Source: Emydura subglobosa
Lineage: Eukaryota; Chordata; Testudines; Chelidae
DNA: 64,000 bases
Reading direction: 5' to 3'
Assembly: GCA_007922225.1 (NCBI GenBank)
Contig: ML679966.1
Location: 32,719,383 to 32,783,382, forward strand
Shown: positions 23,841-35,130 of the stretch, piece after piece
How positions within the stretch are numbered: the first letter of the stretch is position 1
How the letters are laid out: every line of letters begins with the position of its first letter
Notes under the pieces: model-generated
Told to the model about the DNA's origin: nothing
Databases searched by the model: none
What the model saw: the letters and a program-made list of their open reading frames with translations, nothing else
Program-made: the position numbers and the translations under genes

Positions 23841-23934
23841 TAAGAAGAGGCCTGCTGTCTGGAGGACCAAAAAGGAAAATCTGCACACGGTAGAGCAGAC
23901 TCAGGATGACCAAAATCACACCCAGTCAGAAGAA

Positions 23935-24219
23935 GAAGTGCCACTCCATGTCTTGTCCATGGCAGTCGGCTCACATGAATACTGGGTAACACCGCTGTTG
24001 GAAGGTAAACCTGTACGCATAGAACCGGACAGAGCAGTTTTGCTGGTCTCAGACACTGTGTATAAGGAGAAGCTAAAGCATCTCCCACTTAAGCTGTCAA
24101 AAATTGTTCTGAAGCGTACACTGGAGAAGCTGTACCCATGTTGGGCACTACTGAAGTTAAGGTAGAGCTCAATGGACAGACTGCTAAATTGCCACTCTTT
24201 GTGGTAAAAGGGAATTAAC
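23935..24219 (+). pseudogene. Ty3/Gypsy protease remnant, catalytic triad lost
   Basis: A frame open from 23773 holds VTPLLEGKPVRIE followed by Asp-Arg-Ala at 24028-24036, where aspartic proteases of this family have an Asp-Thr-Gly motif. The catalytic motif is therefore destroyed. VYKEKLKHLPLKLSK at about 24060-24110 is the usual next segment. A frameshift near 24120-24165 moves the reading to the RT phase, where LNGQTAKLPLFVVKGN ends in a TAA just before 24228. Confidence 0.7.
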
Positions 24220-24227
24220 CAGCCTTA

Positions 24228-25208
24228 ATGGAAAGGTCATGGCTTAGGAAGATCCAGCTGAACTGGGTAGACGTGCACAGGAGGGCTAAAGAAAAAATAG
24301 GTTTGACAGCTGTATTAAAGAAACATGCTGCTGTTTTTGGAGAGGATCTGGGAAGTATGAAGAGAATCGCTATGAAATTGAACATTAATCCTGACAGCCA
24401 GCCAAAATGTCTGAAAGCCAGAATTGTGCCATATGCCATCAGGCCGAAAGTTGAAGCGGACCTGGAGTGCCTGGTCAAAAATGGAATCCTAGTACCAGTT
24501 ACCCACAATCAATGGGTAACCCCAGTTGTTCCAGTATTGAAGAAAGATGGCTCCATTCAGATTTGTGGGGATTTTAAGGTCACTGTTAACCCAATGTTGT
24601 GTGCAGAGCAATACCCTCTTCCCCATATCAATGACCTCTTTACTGGCTTGGGTGGTGGCCAAAAGTTTAGCAAGATTGATATGAGTCAGGCGTATTTACA
24701 GATGCACATTGATGAGAAGTCCCAAGAGCTGTTGACTATCATGACACAGAAAGGGCTGTACTGATATTGTCGCTTCCCATTCAGAATAACATTTGCTCCA
24801 GCTTTGTGCCAGAGGGCTATGGACCGGACCTTGAGTGGCTTGCAAGGAGTCCAGTGCTATCTTGACAACATCCTGGTCACTGGCAAGAATGAGGCAGATC
24901 ACCTTAAATACCTGGAGGCTGCCCTACAAAGACTAGAAGAGTATGGCCTACGAGTCCGCAAGGACAAATGTGAATTTTTCCAGCCCTCTGTTGAATATTT
25001 GGGACATATCATATATGCTACTGGCTTTCGTAAGGCCCCTGCAAAAGTCAAGGCTATTGTAGAAGCTCAACCACCTCAAAACATAGGCCAACTTCACTCT
25101 TTTTTAGGGCTATTGTACTATTATGGAAAGTTTATTCCACAGTTAGCAACACTGCTAAAACCACTATATGAACTCCTTGGCCAAAACAAGATCTGCAACT
25201 TACATTGA
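24228..25208 (+). pseudogene. Ty3/Gypsy reverse transcriptase, catalytic Asp changed to Asn
   Basis: One phase covers the RT domain, interrupted by a TGA at 24762-24764 that again replaces a usual arginine codon. Motifs in order: ARIVPYAIRPKVEADLE (24418-24468), VPVLKKDGSIQICGDFK (24530-24580), FSKIDMSQAYLQM (about 24665-24705), FPFRITFAPALCQRAMDRTL after the stop, and the active-site box at 24858-24872. That box reads YLDNI instead of YLDDI, so one metal-binding aspartate is lost. LGHIIYATG and LGLLYYYGKFIP follow, as in Gypsy RT. The frame ends at 25208, before RNase H. Confidence 0.9.
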
Positions 25209-25227
25209 CCCAGTACTGTCCTAAGTT

Positions 25228-25440
25228 ATGGACCTAGTGATGCATGGAACATTTCTAAGGGACTCTCAGGTCTCACCTGACCTTCTTCCCTACATGTCCA
25301 AGAGGATGGAGTTATCAGTCCATTCTGGTTGCTTGTTGTGGGGGATGAGCATCATTATTCCACCACTACTGATATCACAGATGTTAGAACAGCTACATTC
25401 AGGTCACTGTGGAATAGTGTGCATTAAAGAAATTGCATGA
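25228..25440 (+). pseudogene. Ty3/Gypsy integrase N-terminus remnant
   Basis: The short frame ends with LEQLHSGHCGIVCIKEIA, which matches the zinc-binding (HHCC) start of Gypsy integrases. The preceding CLLWGMSIIIPP corresponds to the linker before integrase. It follows RT almost directly, so about 200 codons of RNase H are deleted. The catalytic core of integrase is absent. Confidence 0.65.
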
Positions 25441-26184
25441 AACTACTTGTAAGTGTCCCAGCTGAAAATTTCAGTATGGAACTGATGTTGTTAGCGCAGA
25501 GATGGGGCCCATTGGATTGAAGATTCCACCACACCCCTTCCCTTTCAACGATATCACTCATTAAGGAGTCCAGATTCTCATTTTCAACGAAGGAGACACT
25601 GCCTTATCAAGTCACTGCCAAAGGAGACACTGTCAGAGACTAGGAACTGGAGCTAACTTCTAGTCTTCCCAGGCAGAATTTGGGATGGCAAAGATCCTTC
25701 TCTCAACAGCGACACCGTTTTTTTATTTAAAAAAGAAAAACAAGGTCTGGAACCACACAGTACTAATTTGTACAGCATTATGGCTGTGGTAACTACTATA
25801 GATATTGTGGTCCTAGCAGGGGAGAAGAGTCCCAAGACCATGAGATATTACTCCTTACATGACTTTTTCTCTTGTGTAACTCAACTTTCACCTGTGGAGT
25901 GGGTGCTTCCCCCAGTGCCTCAGGCTGATCTGTCTGGCCCTTATGTAGGTGGCCCTTGTGTGCAACTGGGTTATGAGATGTTCAGGGCTCTACACACCCC
26001 AGAAGGCCATAAAATAGAGACTCGATTTTGCAGAAGATTCACAGAACTTTTTATCTATGATACTTCTCTGACTCCCTCCCCCCACACCAATTACCATAAT
26101 CTAAGCATTGCACAATCTTTTGTGTAATTTGTCCCCAAAACACCTCAGTGGGCTAGTGAAGAACTAACATCCAGTACAGCATCT

Positions 26185-26345
26185 GGAACACAGGAACAAG
26201 ACTAGTGCAACATCTGGAACAAGACTAGTGATTTGCCCATGGTCACACAGGAAATCTGTGACAGAGCAAGGAACTGAATCTGGGTCTCCTGAGTTCCAGG
26301 CTAGCATCCTCATCATCACTACAAACTTGAAGCCAAGTCTCAGCA
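26185..26345 (-). mobile_element. MIR/CORE-SINE-like fragment, reverse orientation
   Basis: The phrases TGATTTGCCCATGGTCACAC, AGGAAATCTGTGACAGAGCA and TGAATCTGGGTCTCCTGAG are the reverse-strand body of a MIR-like SINE. Just left of it, ACATCTGGAACAAGACTAGTG is partly duplicated. Confidence 0.6.
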
Positions 26346-26634
26346 GGTAAAACAAAAAGAAAATAAGCCATTCAGTTACAATGGAAATAACAGAGAATAA
26401 TTTTGATTTGTGTTTTGGATGTTTTTATAATATTACTAAGCAAGTACCTCTAGTACTATCAAATAAGTAACTACTATACTATGATCATTAGTTAGATTGT
26501 AAGTAGCTCTTGTAGAAAAAATAAAGTAAATTTTAAAAAAATCTTCATATTTTTATTGGCTTTTCAAAATTTCATCTTCTCCTCCTTCAACTCCCCTTCC
26601 TCCCCTGAACCAAACAAAACATTTCAACCAGCTC

Positions 26635-26720
26635 TAATTGTAAGCTGCTTGGGACAGACTACTACATCTATCACATACAGCACCAAGCACATTTAACAAA
26701 TCATAAACAACAATAATGAT
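26635..26720 (+). mobile_element. SINE 3' tail (CORE/MIR-like)
   Basis: TAATTGTAAGCTGCTTGGGA and ACAGCACCAAGCACATTTAA match the tail seen at 13225-13345. It directly follows an AACCAGCTCT end of the AT-rich MITE family. Confidence 0.5.
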
Positions 26721-27249
26721 TAACTGCTAGCAAAAACGAAGCTTGAAAGGAAGAAGTGCTGATGTGAAAATTCTCATTAGTTACCTCAGCAAGTATCTCA
26801 GTTGGTTTATCTTATAGCCAAGCTTTTAAAAAATAAAGAGAGATGACCTTCATGTCTATTTATTTCTTATTTCATTGATAGTGCATCAAAGTAAACATGC
26901 AGTATAAGTATCATGAGTTGGTATCTATCTTTTACCCTTGGGGAGTTTCATTCAAATGATGACTTATTATGGCTATAAAAGGTGTAATCACCTAATTAAC
27001 CTGATTATTTTGCCTCAGCACCTACAAAAAAAGCAGGTCACCCAGAAAGCATCCTGTTTAGTGAATATTGGTAGGGGAAGGAAGAGATGAAGGCTCTGTG
27101 ATGGACAGTGGTGGAGAATATTATGGCATATATTTCTTTAGAGAAAGGGGGTGTATACATATAAGTGGGGAGAAGAGGCACACAGCCCCTGCTCTACCAG
27201 CCTGCAGCCACAATGAGGGAAGAGCTGAGCAAATAATGGATTTTTTGGT

Positions 27250-27660
27250 TCAGGGCTGAGCTAAAAAGTCCTTAATAAAAAAAGTCAGTTTAGTTCAAAC
27301 CAAAACTGATTTTTTAAAGTTTTGTCTCACTGAAACAAAAGTCAAAAAACAAAACCACATTTTTTGTTTTGAGTCAAATGGAACATTTAGCTGAACCCCT
27401 TCCAATTTTATTTTTTTGTGTATGTTTTGGTTCTGGGGCTTTTTTTCCCAACTTTTTCTAAAAAAGGGAGGAAAAAAACTATTTATAAATGAAGTATCAT
27501 TTCAAATAAAAAAGTCAAAATGCTTTGCAAATTACAAAAAAATCCATTTTTTTTAGCGAAATTAAATCCAAATCCACATAGTTTTGATGCCCTGAAAAAA
27601 TGCATTTTTTGGCCAATTTAGTATTTGCCTAAAAAAAATGGCTCAGCTGAAGTTCCAAAA
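27250..27660. repeat. AT-rich MITE-like stretch
   Basis: A dense series of A and T runs lies between CAGGGCTGAGCTAAAAAGTC at the left and AAAAATGGCTCAGCTGAAG at the right, which are inverse to each other. The composition matches the AT-rich MITE family with AGAGCTGGT ends, but the ends differ, so it may be a related family. Confidence 0.4.
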
Positions 27661-28824
27661 CAGCTGTATAGGGCATATGTATGTGTCTTAGTCTACTAAT
27701 TCCTATGCAGCCAGATAGGGTTGGGTCACAAAGCCCTTAGTGAATGAAGAAATTCTACTACAGACCTATAAAAATTAAGAAAATTTAGATTTGAAATTGC
27801 CTTTCTTATTAGGCAAAGCATGGAAAGATGAAATAGAAAATTGAGTAACTAGAGGGAATCACCCTCAGGGGGAGGAATGTGAAACCAAATGCATCAACCA
27901 AGGAAGTGGTGTGGGGTAAGAGTATTTGATAGCACCCAGGAGCAGTCTGAAAAATTGTGGGAGATAACAGACTAATGTGTGAGAGATAACACATGATCTT
28001 CTGCAGACCACCTGGGAGAATTGTATAAAAAAATTATTAAACTGATGTCCTTTGTACTTATATAATATTATACACAAAATCACACATTAAATTAGTTATT
28101 TAAAAAGCAAAGTCAAGCATTCGAAAGTTTGGACATGTCAGATTTATGGGTGTCCATGCAATTTAATTCTGTCCCCTTCTGTATCCATCTTGCATATGGA
28201 ATGAGGGCAGTAGTGCTGTGGAAAAACAAATAGTATGTGATCATGTAATTAAAGATTGCCTCATACTGCAGATTCATAAGGGGGCTGAATTAAGGTTGCA
28301 TGGAGAACTATATATCTGACTTTTCTTAACTTTCAAGTGCTTGGCTTTACAACTCAAATAACACTCTTTTAATGTAGGGGGTTTTGTGGGTAATTTTCTT
28401 TGGTTTGGTTTTTGAAGAAAAAGGTAAAAATAAATTCTATTAAGTGCAACTGTAAAAACCCTCCATGATCAGCAATCCTGTTTTGAATGTCAAACCTTCA
28501 ACACTGTAACACAGACCTGAACTACAGGACTAATACCTTAGTAGCAGCAAAAGAAGGCTGTTGTATAGGGGTAGGGGAGGAGGAGAAGAGAGGGGCTGAC
28601 CCATTTGTTGCCCCTGGAGGGGAGAGGGAATGGGGTTTTGGTGCCATGGGCTGGGTGCAACATTCCTGGGATGGGGGAGGATACTGCTCTGTTCTTACCC
28701 CCTGGTTATAGCTGCTCCGGGATTGCATTGAGCCTGTTGTAATAATCGGGATCTAGAAGGCATACCACAATTGTGAGCTCAACTGAGGGAAAGTTGCTAA
28801 AAAAGTTAATAAAATGTTGCCATC
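27661..28824. other. Intronic DNA, nothing recognised
   Basis: There are no named repeats or coding segments. 28560-28690 is G-rich (GGGGTAGGGGAGGAGGAG) without further structure. Confidence 0.5.
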
Positions 28825-29366
28825 ACCTATAACAGTGGTTCCCAACTTGTGGCCCGGGGACCAAAAGTGGCCTGCGTGGGCATTCAAAGTGGCCCGCAGC
28901 TCCCCTCCCACTGGCTGCAGAAGGGAGCCGCCGCCTAAGGACTCAGGCGAAGCATGTTTCCGTGGGGCTAAAAGACCAGTGGAGGCTCCTTGATGCAGCC
29001 AAGGGGCCAGGATATCAGCACTCCCCTCTCCTTGGCTGTAGCAGGGAACATGACAAAGCATTCTGCATGAGTCGCTAGGTGCTGGGGTCCCTGCTGGAGC
29101 CAGAGGGAGGAGAGCACTGATTTCCCATCCCCCTGGCAGCAGAAGGGAGCCATTGCCTAGGGACCCAGATGGAGTGCACAGGGCTACAGGACACATGCAG
29201 TTTCCCTGCTGCAGCCAGGGGGATGGGAGATCAGCGAGGAGGTTCCTTCTGTCTGGCTGCGGGGGGAGAGGTGGGCGCTGCTGGCAGAGACTGGTGGCCC
29301 TTCAGAGTTGTAAAAATGATATCTGTGGCCCTTGAGCCAAAAAGGTTGGGAACCACTGACTTATAA
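28825..29366. mobile_element. hAT-type MITE with inverted ends and 8-base target duplication
   Basis: The element (28833-29358, 526 bases) begins CAGTGGTTCCCAACTTG and ends GTTGGGAACCACTG, which are inverse copies. The flanks are ACCTATAA (28825-28832) and ACTTATAA (29359-29366), an 8-base target duplication with one mismatch. The interior is GC-rich and non-coding, with GTGGCCC phrases near both ends. No transposase is present. Confidence 0.85.
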
Positions 29367-29698
29367 CAATAAGTGTTTATGAGAGAGGTAGAAAGGAGGG
29401 ACAAAAGACTGGGTTAGTCCAAACAAAAAGGTCTACTGATACAACCCAAGGACTGTAATAAGATTATGTCTAGTAAAGAAGAGAAGTCAGACTGAAAATC
29501 AATGGAGCAAAACTGGTGTGTCAGAAATTAGGCCTAATTGGTGAGCAGAATAATGAGAGGCATAATAATGCTCAGAGAGGCACTGAAAGAAATGCCATAA
29601 ACAGCCTGACTCTGGTACACATTGCAAGGTCTCAGTGTAGCTGATCAGACTGTGCGCTTGGCCCATGTTTCTCTATCAGTGAGGTTGCAAATGCTGCA

Positions 29699-30292
29699 GT
29701 GAAGACATACCCTGCCAGTACAACTACACTGGAATAAAAGACCATAGCACAGCAGCTTACCCGGGTCACCTGACTTGGTCTTGCGGGACTCAGGCTACGG
29801 GGCTAAAAATTGCTGTGTAGACATTTGGTCTTGGGCTGGAGTCTGGGAGTATGTCTCTACTGATGGCAGCAAAGTCGTCGCTGTCAGATTGACCTATCTG
29901 GATCGATTGACCGGTCAGTGAAGACCCGCTCAATCGATCCAGAAGTTGACGCTGGTAAATCACCCCCTCAAGTGGCATAGCGCTGTGTTGATGGGAATGC
30001 GGTTCCTGTCAGCGCAGTGCAGTGAAGACACCACGGAGAAGGGAAGCACAGCAATTGACGGGAGTTACGCAAGCTACTCTACGTAGCTTGCGTAACTCCC
30101 ATCAACTGCCGCTGAATCGCCATGTCAGTGTAGACCAGGGCTGGGTTCCGGGACCCTTCTCCTTCACAGAGTCACAGAGCTTGGGCTCCAACCTGAGCCT
30201 GAACATCTGCACTGCAATTTTACAGCCCTGCAGCCTGAGCCAGCTGATCTGGCCCATCCAAGGCTGTTAAATTGCTCTGTAGACAAACCGTA
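29699..30292. mobile_element. Outer MITE split by a second MITE
   Basis: The left part (about 29699-29846) contains AATTGCTGTGTAGACATTTG then TTGGGCTGGAGTCTGGGA. The right part (about 30140-30292) contains GAGCTTGGGCTCCAACCTGA, CATCTGCACTGCAATTTTAC and CAGCCTGAGCCAGCTGATCT, then AATTGCTCTGTAGACAAACC. The two parts are inverse relatives of one another, as in a palindromic element, and the middle of the palindrome is occupied by a different MITE. Confidence 0.65.
29847..30139. mobile_element. Inner MITE with TGTCTACACT-type ends and an 18-base hairpin
   Basis: The ends are GTATGTCTCTACTG and CAGTGTAGACCAG, inverse to each other. The body holds GTCAGATTGACCTATCTGGA and CCCGCTCAATCGATCCAG. It shares these phrases with the copy at 62943-63204. 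Positions 30060-30100 form a perfect hairpin: 18-base arms and a 5-base loop (TCTAC). Confidence 0.75.
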
Positions 30293-31204
30293 AATGACTG
30301 AAACTTACTCAATGAGGGTCATGCAAGCATCCTTAGCCAGGTCTCTGCCCTACCAGGGAAATAACAACAATCTGACTAATGCCTTTTGTGCTCAGAACAC
30401 ACACACACAATTGCTATGGGTAAATGCAACAAAAGAAAATGAATCTCAGAGTTAACTCTGCCTATAATACTACAATAGCCTAATTTTTATAGAAGTGCTG
30501 TCTCAGCATAATGCAAAGTTCCCAGAAGGAGAAAGGTTTAATGTCTAAAAATTCCCTAGCCTATTATTCATCCAAAAAAGGAACAGCAACAATACCATGA
30601 GCAGCCACACAATGGTAATAATAGTAACTGCAGGTAGCAAACACAGCTTGTGTCACAGGCTGAAATGTGCTTGCATGAACAAATTCATAAAGATAAAAAA
30701 TTGTTTGGAATTGAAAAAGAGGCAAAATGCATCAAATAAACCATAATGAAAAATTCTCCAAGCTCTAGTGCAGAAGGTGTAGAGAGAGGCACATTTATAT
30801 TATATAGCAACTCTGTGTTGAAAGGGATGAAGGACGTGCAAAAATATTTGAAATGAATACTAATGAGAATGTTCAGCAACTGATTTTTATTTTTCCAGCA
30901 AATACAGAAAAATAGATCAAGCAATAATATATAAAGGTCAAATCATTTTATCACTGTCCAGTCAAAAATGGAGAATTATATTAAGAGTGAGACACAGAAT
31001 GCATTCTTAAGTAGGCAGCTTGAGGTTAAACCACCAGTTTCACTGTTACTGAAAAGCGTTTAAGCTTATTTTTCATTGGTCTATAATGGGCAAGTGGTCC
31101 TTCACATAAACAGAACCCAGACAAAATTAATAAGGGAAAGCTCAAACAAAAGTCCTTCTCTATGCCCCTGAAGGGGGACTTAACCCAGTTTCTTCAGAGC
31201 TTAA
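30293..31204. other. Intronic AT-rich DNA, nothing recognised
   Basis: A short (AC)n run lies at about 30399-30409. No coding segment or named repeat was seen. Confidence 0.5.
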
Positions 31205-31212
31205 ACTGAGGA

Positions 31213-31296
31213 CATGTCTACACAGGGAAATTTACCGATATAGCTATGCTGATATAATTACATCAAATGACTAGATCAGTAAATTTCCCCCCATAG
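31213..31296. mobile_element. Short palindromic MITE
   Basis: GTCTACACAGGGAAATTTAC at the left is mirrored by AGTAAATTTCCCCCC at the right. The centre holds CTATGCTGATATAATTACAT. It sits inside a longer unassigned stretch that may be LTR-derived. Confidence 0.55.
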
Positions 31297-32126
31297 GCAA
31301 GCACTTAGTCCTAAAGCTCTCTGCCTTTGGGGTTAAAGCAAATACTGTTCCAGATTCTGAACCACACAAATAGGTGCAAACTCCCTGGCTTCATGGTTTA
31401 AAGCAAGCAAAAGTCACAAATACCCTTTCAATAGAGTGTGAAACAAATAAAACTTTCAGATAAAACTTCACTCCCAACTGAGTGAAGCCTCAGGGTAACT
31501 GGTTGGCTCTCCAACCACTCCCAGCAAACTCCCCTTAATTTCTGGTTTGATTTCATGGGAGGCTTTTGGGTTCCAGCTGCTTCTGGTCCCTGTACATGAA
31601 CCCTTGTGTTCCAGAACAGGGTCTTAGCTCTGAAGCCCCAGAGCTTTCTGACCCTCTTGGGCTTCAGCCAAATAATATAACCCATCACAGTGGACAGTGC
31701 TGAAGGAAGTATATATAAAACAGTAAAGCCTCCCTTTTGTATAAATAATGTGCGTAGAATGCTGCCAAACAGCATAAGATACAAAAATCCTTGTGATAAT
31801 GAAAATGGAAAAGAACATGACTGGAGTGGCTTGAATTTTCCTGTGAGCCACCTCCTTCTTGTTGTTCACCCCTTTTTTTCTGAGCCTCAAGTTGGACAAA
31901 TGGAATGGGAACCTTGTCGCTATTGCTGTGCCACATTGCCAAAAATCTAATGCCAAGGGACTGTCTGCCTGTCTCTGGCAACTGAAAGTTTATTTCTGAA
32001 ATGAGCCAGTTCAGGCACATTTTCTGGTCAATGCTCCCAGCACAGTTCTTCATCCAGGTGTAACTCTTGGTGGCTACAGCTACTTCCACCACAGATGTGA
32101 CCAGAGATGTAAGTGCATAGAAAATG

Positions 32127-32202
32127 TTGAGTGAAATCCTTGCCCTGTTAATGTTAATGGGAGTTATGCCGCTGACTTTGATGGGAGTAGGATTTCACTC
32201 AA
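32127..32202. repeat. Palindromic MITE with TTGAGTGAAATCCT ends
   Basis: The inverted ends TTGAGTGAAATCCTT (32127-32141) and AGGATTTCACTCAA (32189-32202) enclose AATGTTAATGGGAGTTATGC and CTGACTTTGATGGGAGT. Confidence 0.7.
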
Positions 32203-32463
32203 TGAGCAAGGGGTGGAAGAGGAGTGAGAATGTGTTCAACTTCCAATTACATTTAGGAGATCATCTCCAGAATAGTAACAACTTCTCCCCAGCATTCTCC
32301 GTCCTACCCATCTACTCCAGCATTTGTACTCCTGGGCGTGTCCTCAGCTGGTCAAACAGTACTTGCATCTGTTAATGCACACACAATTGACTGATTTAGT
32401 GACACTAACCTTTTGAAACTATCCAGGACCCTTAATATCAAGTCCCTTACTGATCCCCTAATA

Positions 32464-32808
32464 TTAGAGCTGGTCAAAAATGTTCATTCCAAATTTTTTT
32501 TTTTTTCAACAAAAATTTTCCTTCTAAAATAATTTTCACAATTTTTTTTAATGTTCTCAGTTGTCAAAGAAAAAAACTAAGCACAAAAATGTGGGGGTTT
32601 GGGGTCAGATTTATTTTTTCTTACTTTCTCTGCCCTTCCCCCTTCCCGGCCTTTCTGTCACTTAAAAAGCAAGAGAAAGGAGGAAAATTAAAACTGATAC
32701 CCCAATACCAAAACTGTTAATTTTCTTTATGAAATAATATCAGAACATTTTAAACATTTCATTTTTTTTGCGAAACATACTGACCATGTTTTGACCAGTT
32801 CTGCTAAA
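32464..32808. repeat. AT-rich MITE with AGAGCTGGTCAAAA inverted ends
   Basis: The left end AGAGCTGGTCAAAAATG and right end TTTTGACCAGTTCTGC are inverse copies. The interior is dominated by T and A runs with a C/T-rich patch in the middle. This is the clearest copy of the family in the window. Confidence 0.7.
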
Positions 32809-34300
32809 CAGTATATAACCCAAGAAGTCCCCCCAACATACACACACACACACCCCTCAGATGAAACTGAGTACACTGTGGCAACAGCTGAAATTGCAGT
32901 GTTAAATCAAAACCAAAGATTTTTAAGTTTCTAAAGTGGTTCCAGCTGAGGTATGCTGCTAATGGGGGTGTTAAAGACAATTGCTGTTGAGAAGTGTTTT
33001 CTAAGATTTCTTAGTTCCCAGGATGTTAAATCTTGTGGGACCCCTGAGTATGCTGCACTTTTAAAGTGACAGCAACATATGAAATCTAGCCTCTTAATGG
33101 ATGAAAAGGCCAAGATGGTGGCCAGTATAGAGACACCTTGTGGATATTTTTGAAGCTCAACAAGGATCTTTTTTTTCCCCCAGGCTTCTTTTCCAGACTT
33201 CTGGAGATCACACAAACATTTTCAAGCTTGTAAAATTCCTCACACTTAAAATTCCTCCTTTTACGTGGCCTGTGCTCAAAAAGGCATGTTAAACAAAACC
33301 CCCTCCATACCAAGGTTTTAAAGCTTAAAATATAGCCACAAGGGATTCAATAATGACAGCTCTTGTATGTTATGGTGGCATACAGTCAACTAATGCAGCT
33401 TGAAAAACTGTAGAACAAACAGTAGTCCTATGTAAAGAATTACATGGACTAGGGTGGAAAGGTGGTCAAATTTCATCTTATCAACCTTGAAAGGGTCCTT
33501 TAAATGTAAAAGGTAGCTTGACCTAAAGCAATGTCAGAGAGTTAGTTTTCTCCATCTGTTTTAGCACAGCCGTAACGGCTTATGTTGTGTCACCAACAAA
33601 GGAAAGGTAATGACACAAACGCAGCTCCCAGAAATACACTATTGCAATTCTGCATAAACATCCCATACGGTATGTACATTCACCTTGTAACAAGGCAGTG
33701 TGGTAACTGGAAAGGTTTTTCAAAATAAAATGTTCAAGAAAGACAGCGTGGTTTCAAAGCAAAGGATGAATGATTTCAGACTGCCAAACATAATTACAGG
33801 TTGGAATAAATGTTCTCCATTCAGTGCAGCAATCCATTGGACTGAAATTGAAAGCTCTCAGTAGTGTCTTTTTAAATTATCTATGTTAGAATAGAAAGCA
33901 CTCAAATGGCAACAAAGATGAGATCATTGAAACAGATACACACTGTGTCTAAATATTATTCAGCATCTTAATCATATTAAAATAATAGTGTGATCTGTTG
34001 TTTTTTAACCCTGGATTTCAAACTGAAGAGAATCAACAGTATCAGTAGAAAAGTGAATGCTAGTCACCTGCAGACATATAATCACAGATATATACAATGG
34101 GACTGAATTGGTGTCTTTTTAAGTAGGGGTTACTCCTGCAAGATGCTGAGCTCTCTGGCCCAAATCCAGCAAAGCACTTAAATATGCACTTAATACTAAG
34201 CATGTGAATTTCACCTGCACCGCTCATGCTTTGTAGTTTTGCTGGATGAGGGCAGGAATATTCAACAGCTTGCAGGACCAAGCCCTCTGCTTTACATCAG
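32809..34300. other. Intronic DNA, nothing recognised
   Basis: A short (AC)n run lies near 32839-32852. Otherwise this is unique-looking AT-rich sequence without coding potential. Confidence 0.5.
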
Positions 34301-34312
34301 TTTTACAGGTCT

Positions 34313-34340
34313 GTAACTCCATTGACATCAGTGGAGTTAC
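34313..34340. repeat. Short palindrome GTAACTCC...GGAGTTAC
   Basis: GTAACTCCATTGACATCAGT followed by GGAGTTAC is the core of a widespread amniote palindromic MITE. A second copy is at 53249-53283. Confidence 0.6.
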
Positions 34341-34989
34341 TCCTGATTTAGATCATTGTGAGAGGAGAATATGGGGTCCTACTTACCATCCTTCCCCAGG
34401 CTCATCCGTAGACTCACTAGCCAGAACATATCAACTTTTTACTCCCAAACAGCAGATGAGTTTCTTTGGCCCACAGTTTTGTAAGCAATTTACTCTGAAT
34501 ATCTTTAGCGCTAATGTTCACATGCCAGACAGTGGTGCAAACGTATGCATCTCAGAGCTGGTGGCTTCATACTAGACAGCTGAGAAATTTAAACATATAT
34601 GTTTTCATTCAAGTTTGAAACAAAACAAATATTTTTTAAATCTGTCATGAAATGGAAAGTCTAAAGAAATTCTATTTTGAATTTTTTGTAATTTCATTTC
34701 AATATTTTTAATTTTTATATTACTTTTACATTATTATGATGTCATCAGTAGTGCATAAAATATGACATGTCATGACAAATATTCTATTATTCTATGTTAT
34801 TCTAATTTTTAAAATCATTAAGAGCAGCTGTACATAGTACTGATTAAAACATCTTATCTTAATTTCTATATCAAAATGTCTCCTGTTTGTGTTATTAAAC
34901 AGTTTGACACTATGATCTAGAAAATAAGATAAAGCACTCAGTGTACTAATTAGATAACCAGCTGTTTTCAATATCTTTGTGTTAGCCTG

Positions 34990-35128
34990 GAATCATTTTC
35001 CATTTAAATTTTTTTAAAAGGAAAATGTCATCAAAATCTACAAGATTTCATGAAAAATTTCACCTTTGTCAAAGTGGTATTTTGCTACAGAAAACCATTT
35101 TGACAAACATTTTCCAACCAGCTCTACT
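34990..35128. repeat. AT-rich MITE fragment ending AACCAGCTCT
   Basis: TTTCCATTTAAATTTTTTTA, TTTCATGAAAAATTTCACC and CATTTTCCAACCAGCTCT match the family at 32464-32808. Confidence 0.5.
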
Positions 35129-35130
35129 TC

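Larger units (their letters stand above)
22590..25450 (+). mobile_element. Ty3/Gypsy LTR retrotransposon, decayed and 3'-truncated
   Basis: The order on the + strand is a probable 5' LTR or leader (22590-22830), gag with zinc knuckles, protease, RT and the beginning of integrase. A GATGACGAAGGATGGGATC phrase at about 22821-22840 resembles the leader just after the primer site of vertebrate Gypsy elements. Most of RNase H is missing, integrase stops after its zinc-binding start, and no 3' LTR was found. The element lies in the same direction as GABRB1. It carries stops, frameshifts and catalytic losses, so it is inactive. Confidence 0.85.

Noticed and set aside
28753..29196. 147-codon minus-strand frame
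   Set aside because: It lies almost wholly inside the hAT MITE at 28833-29358, whose GC-rich interior gives long chance frames.
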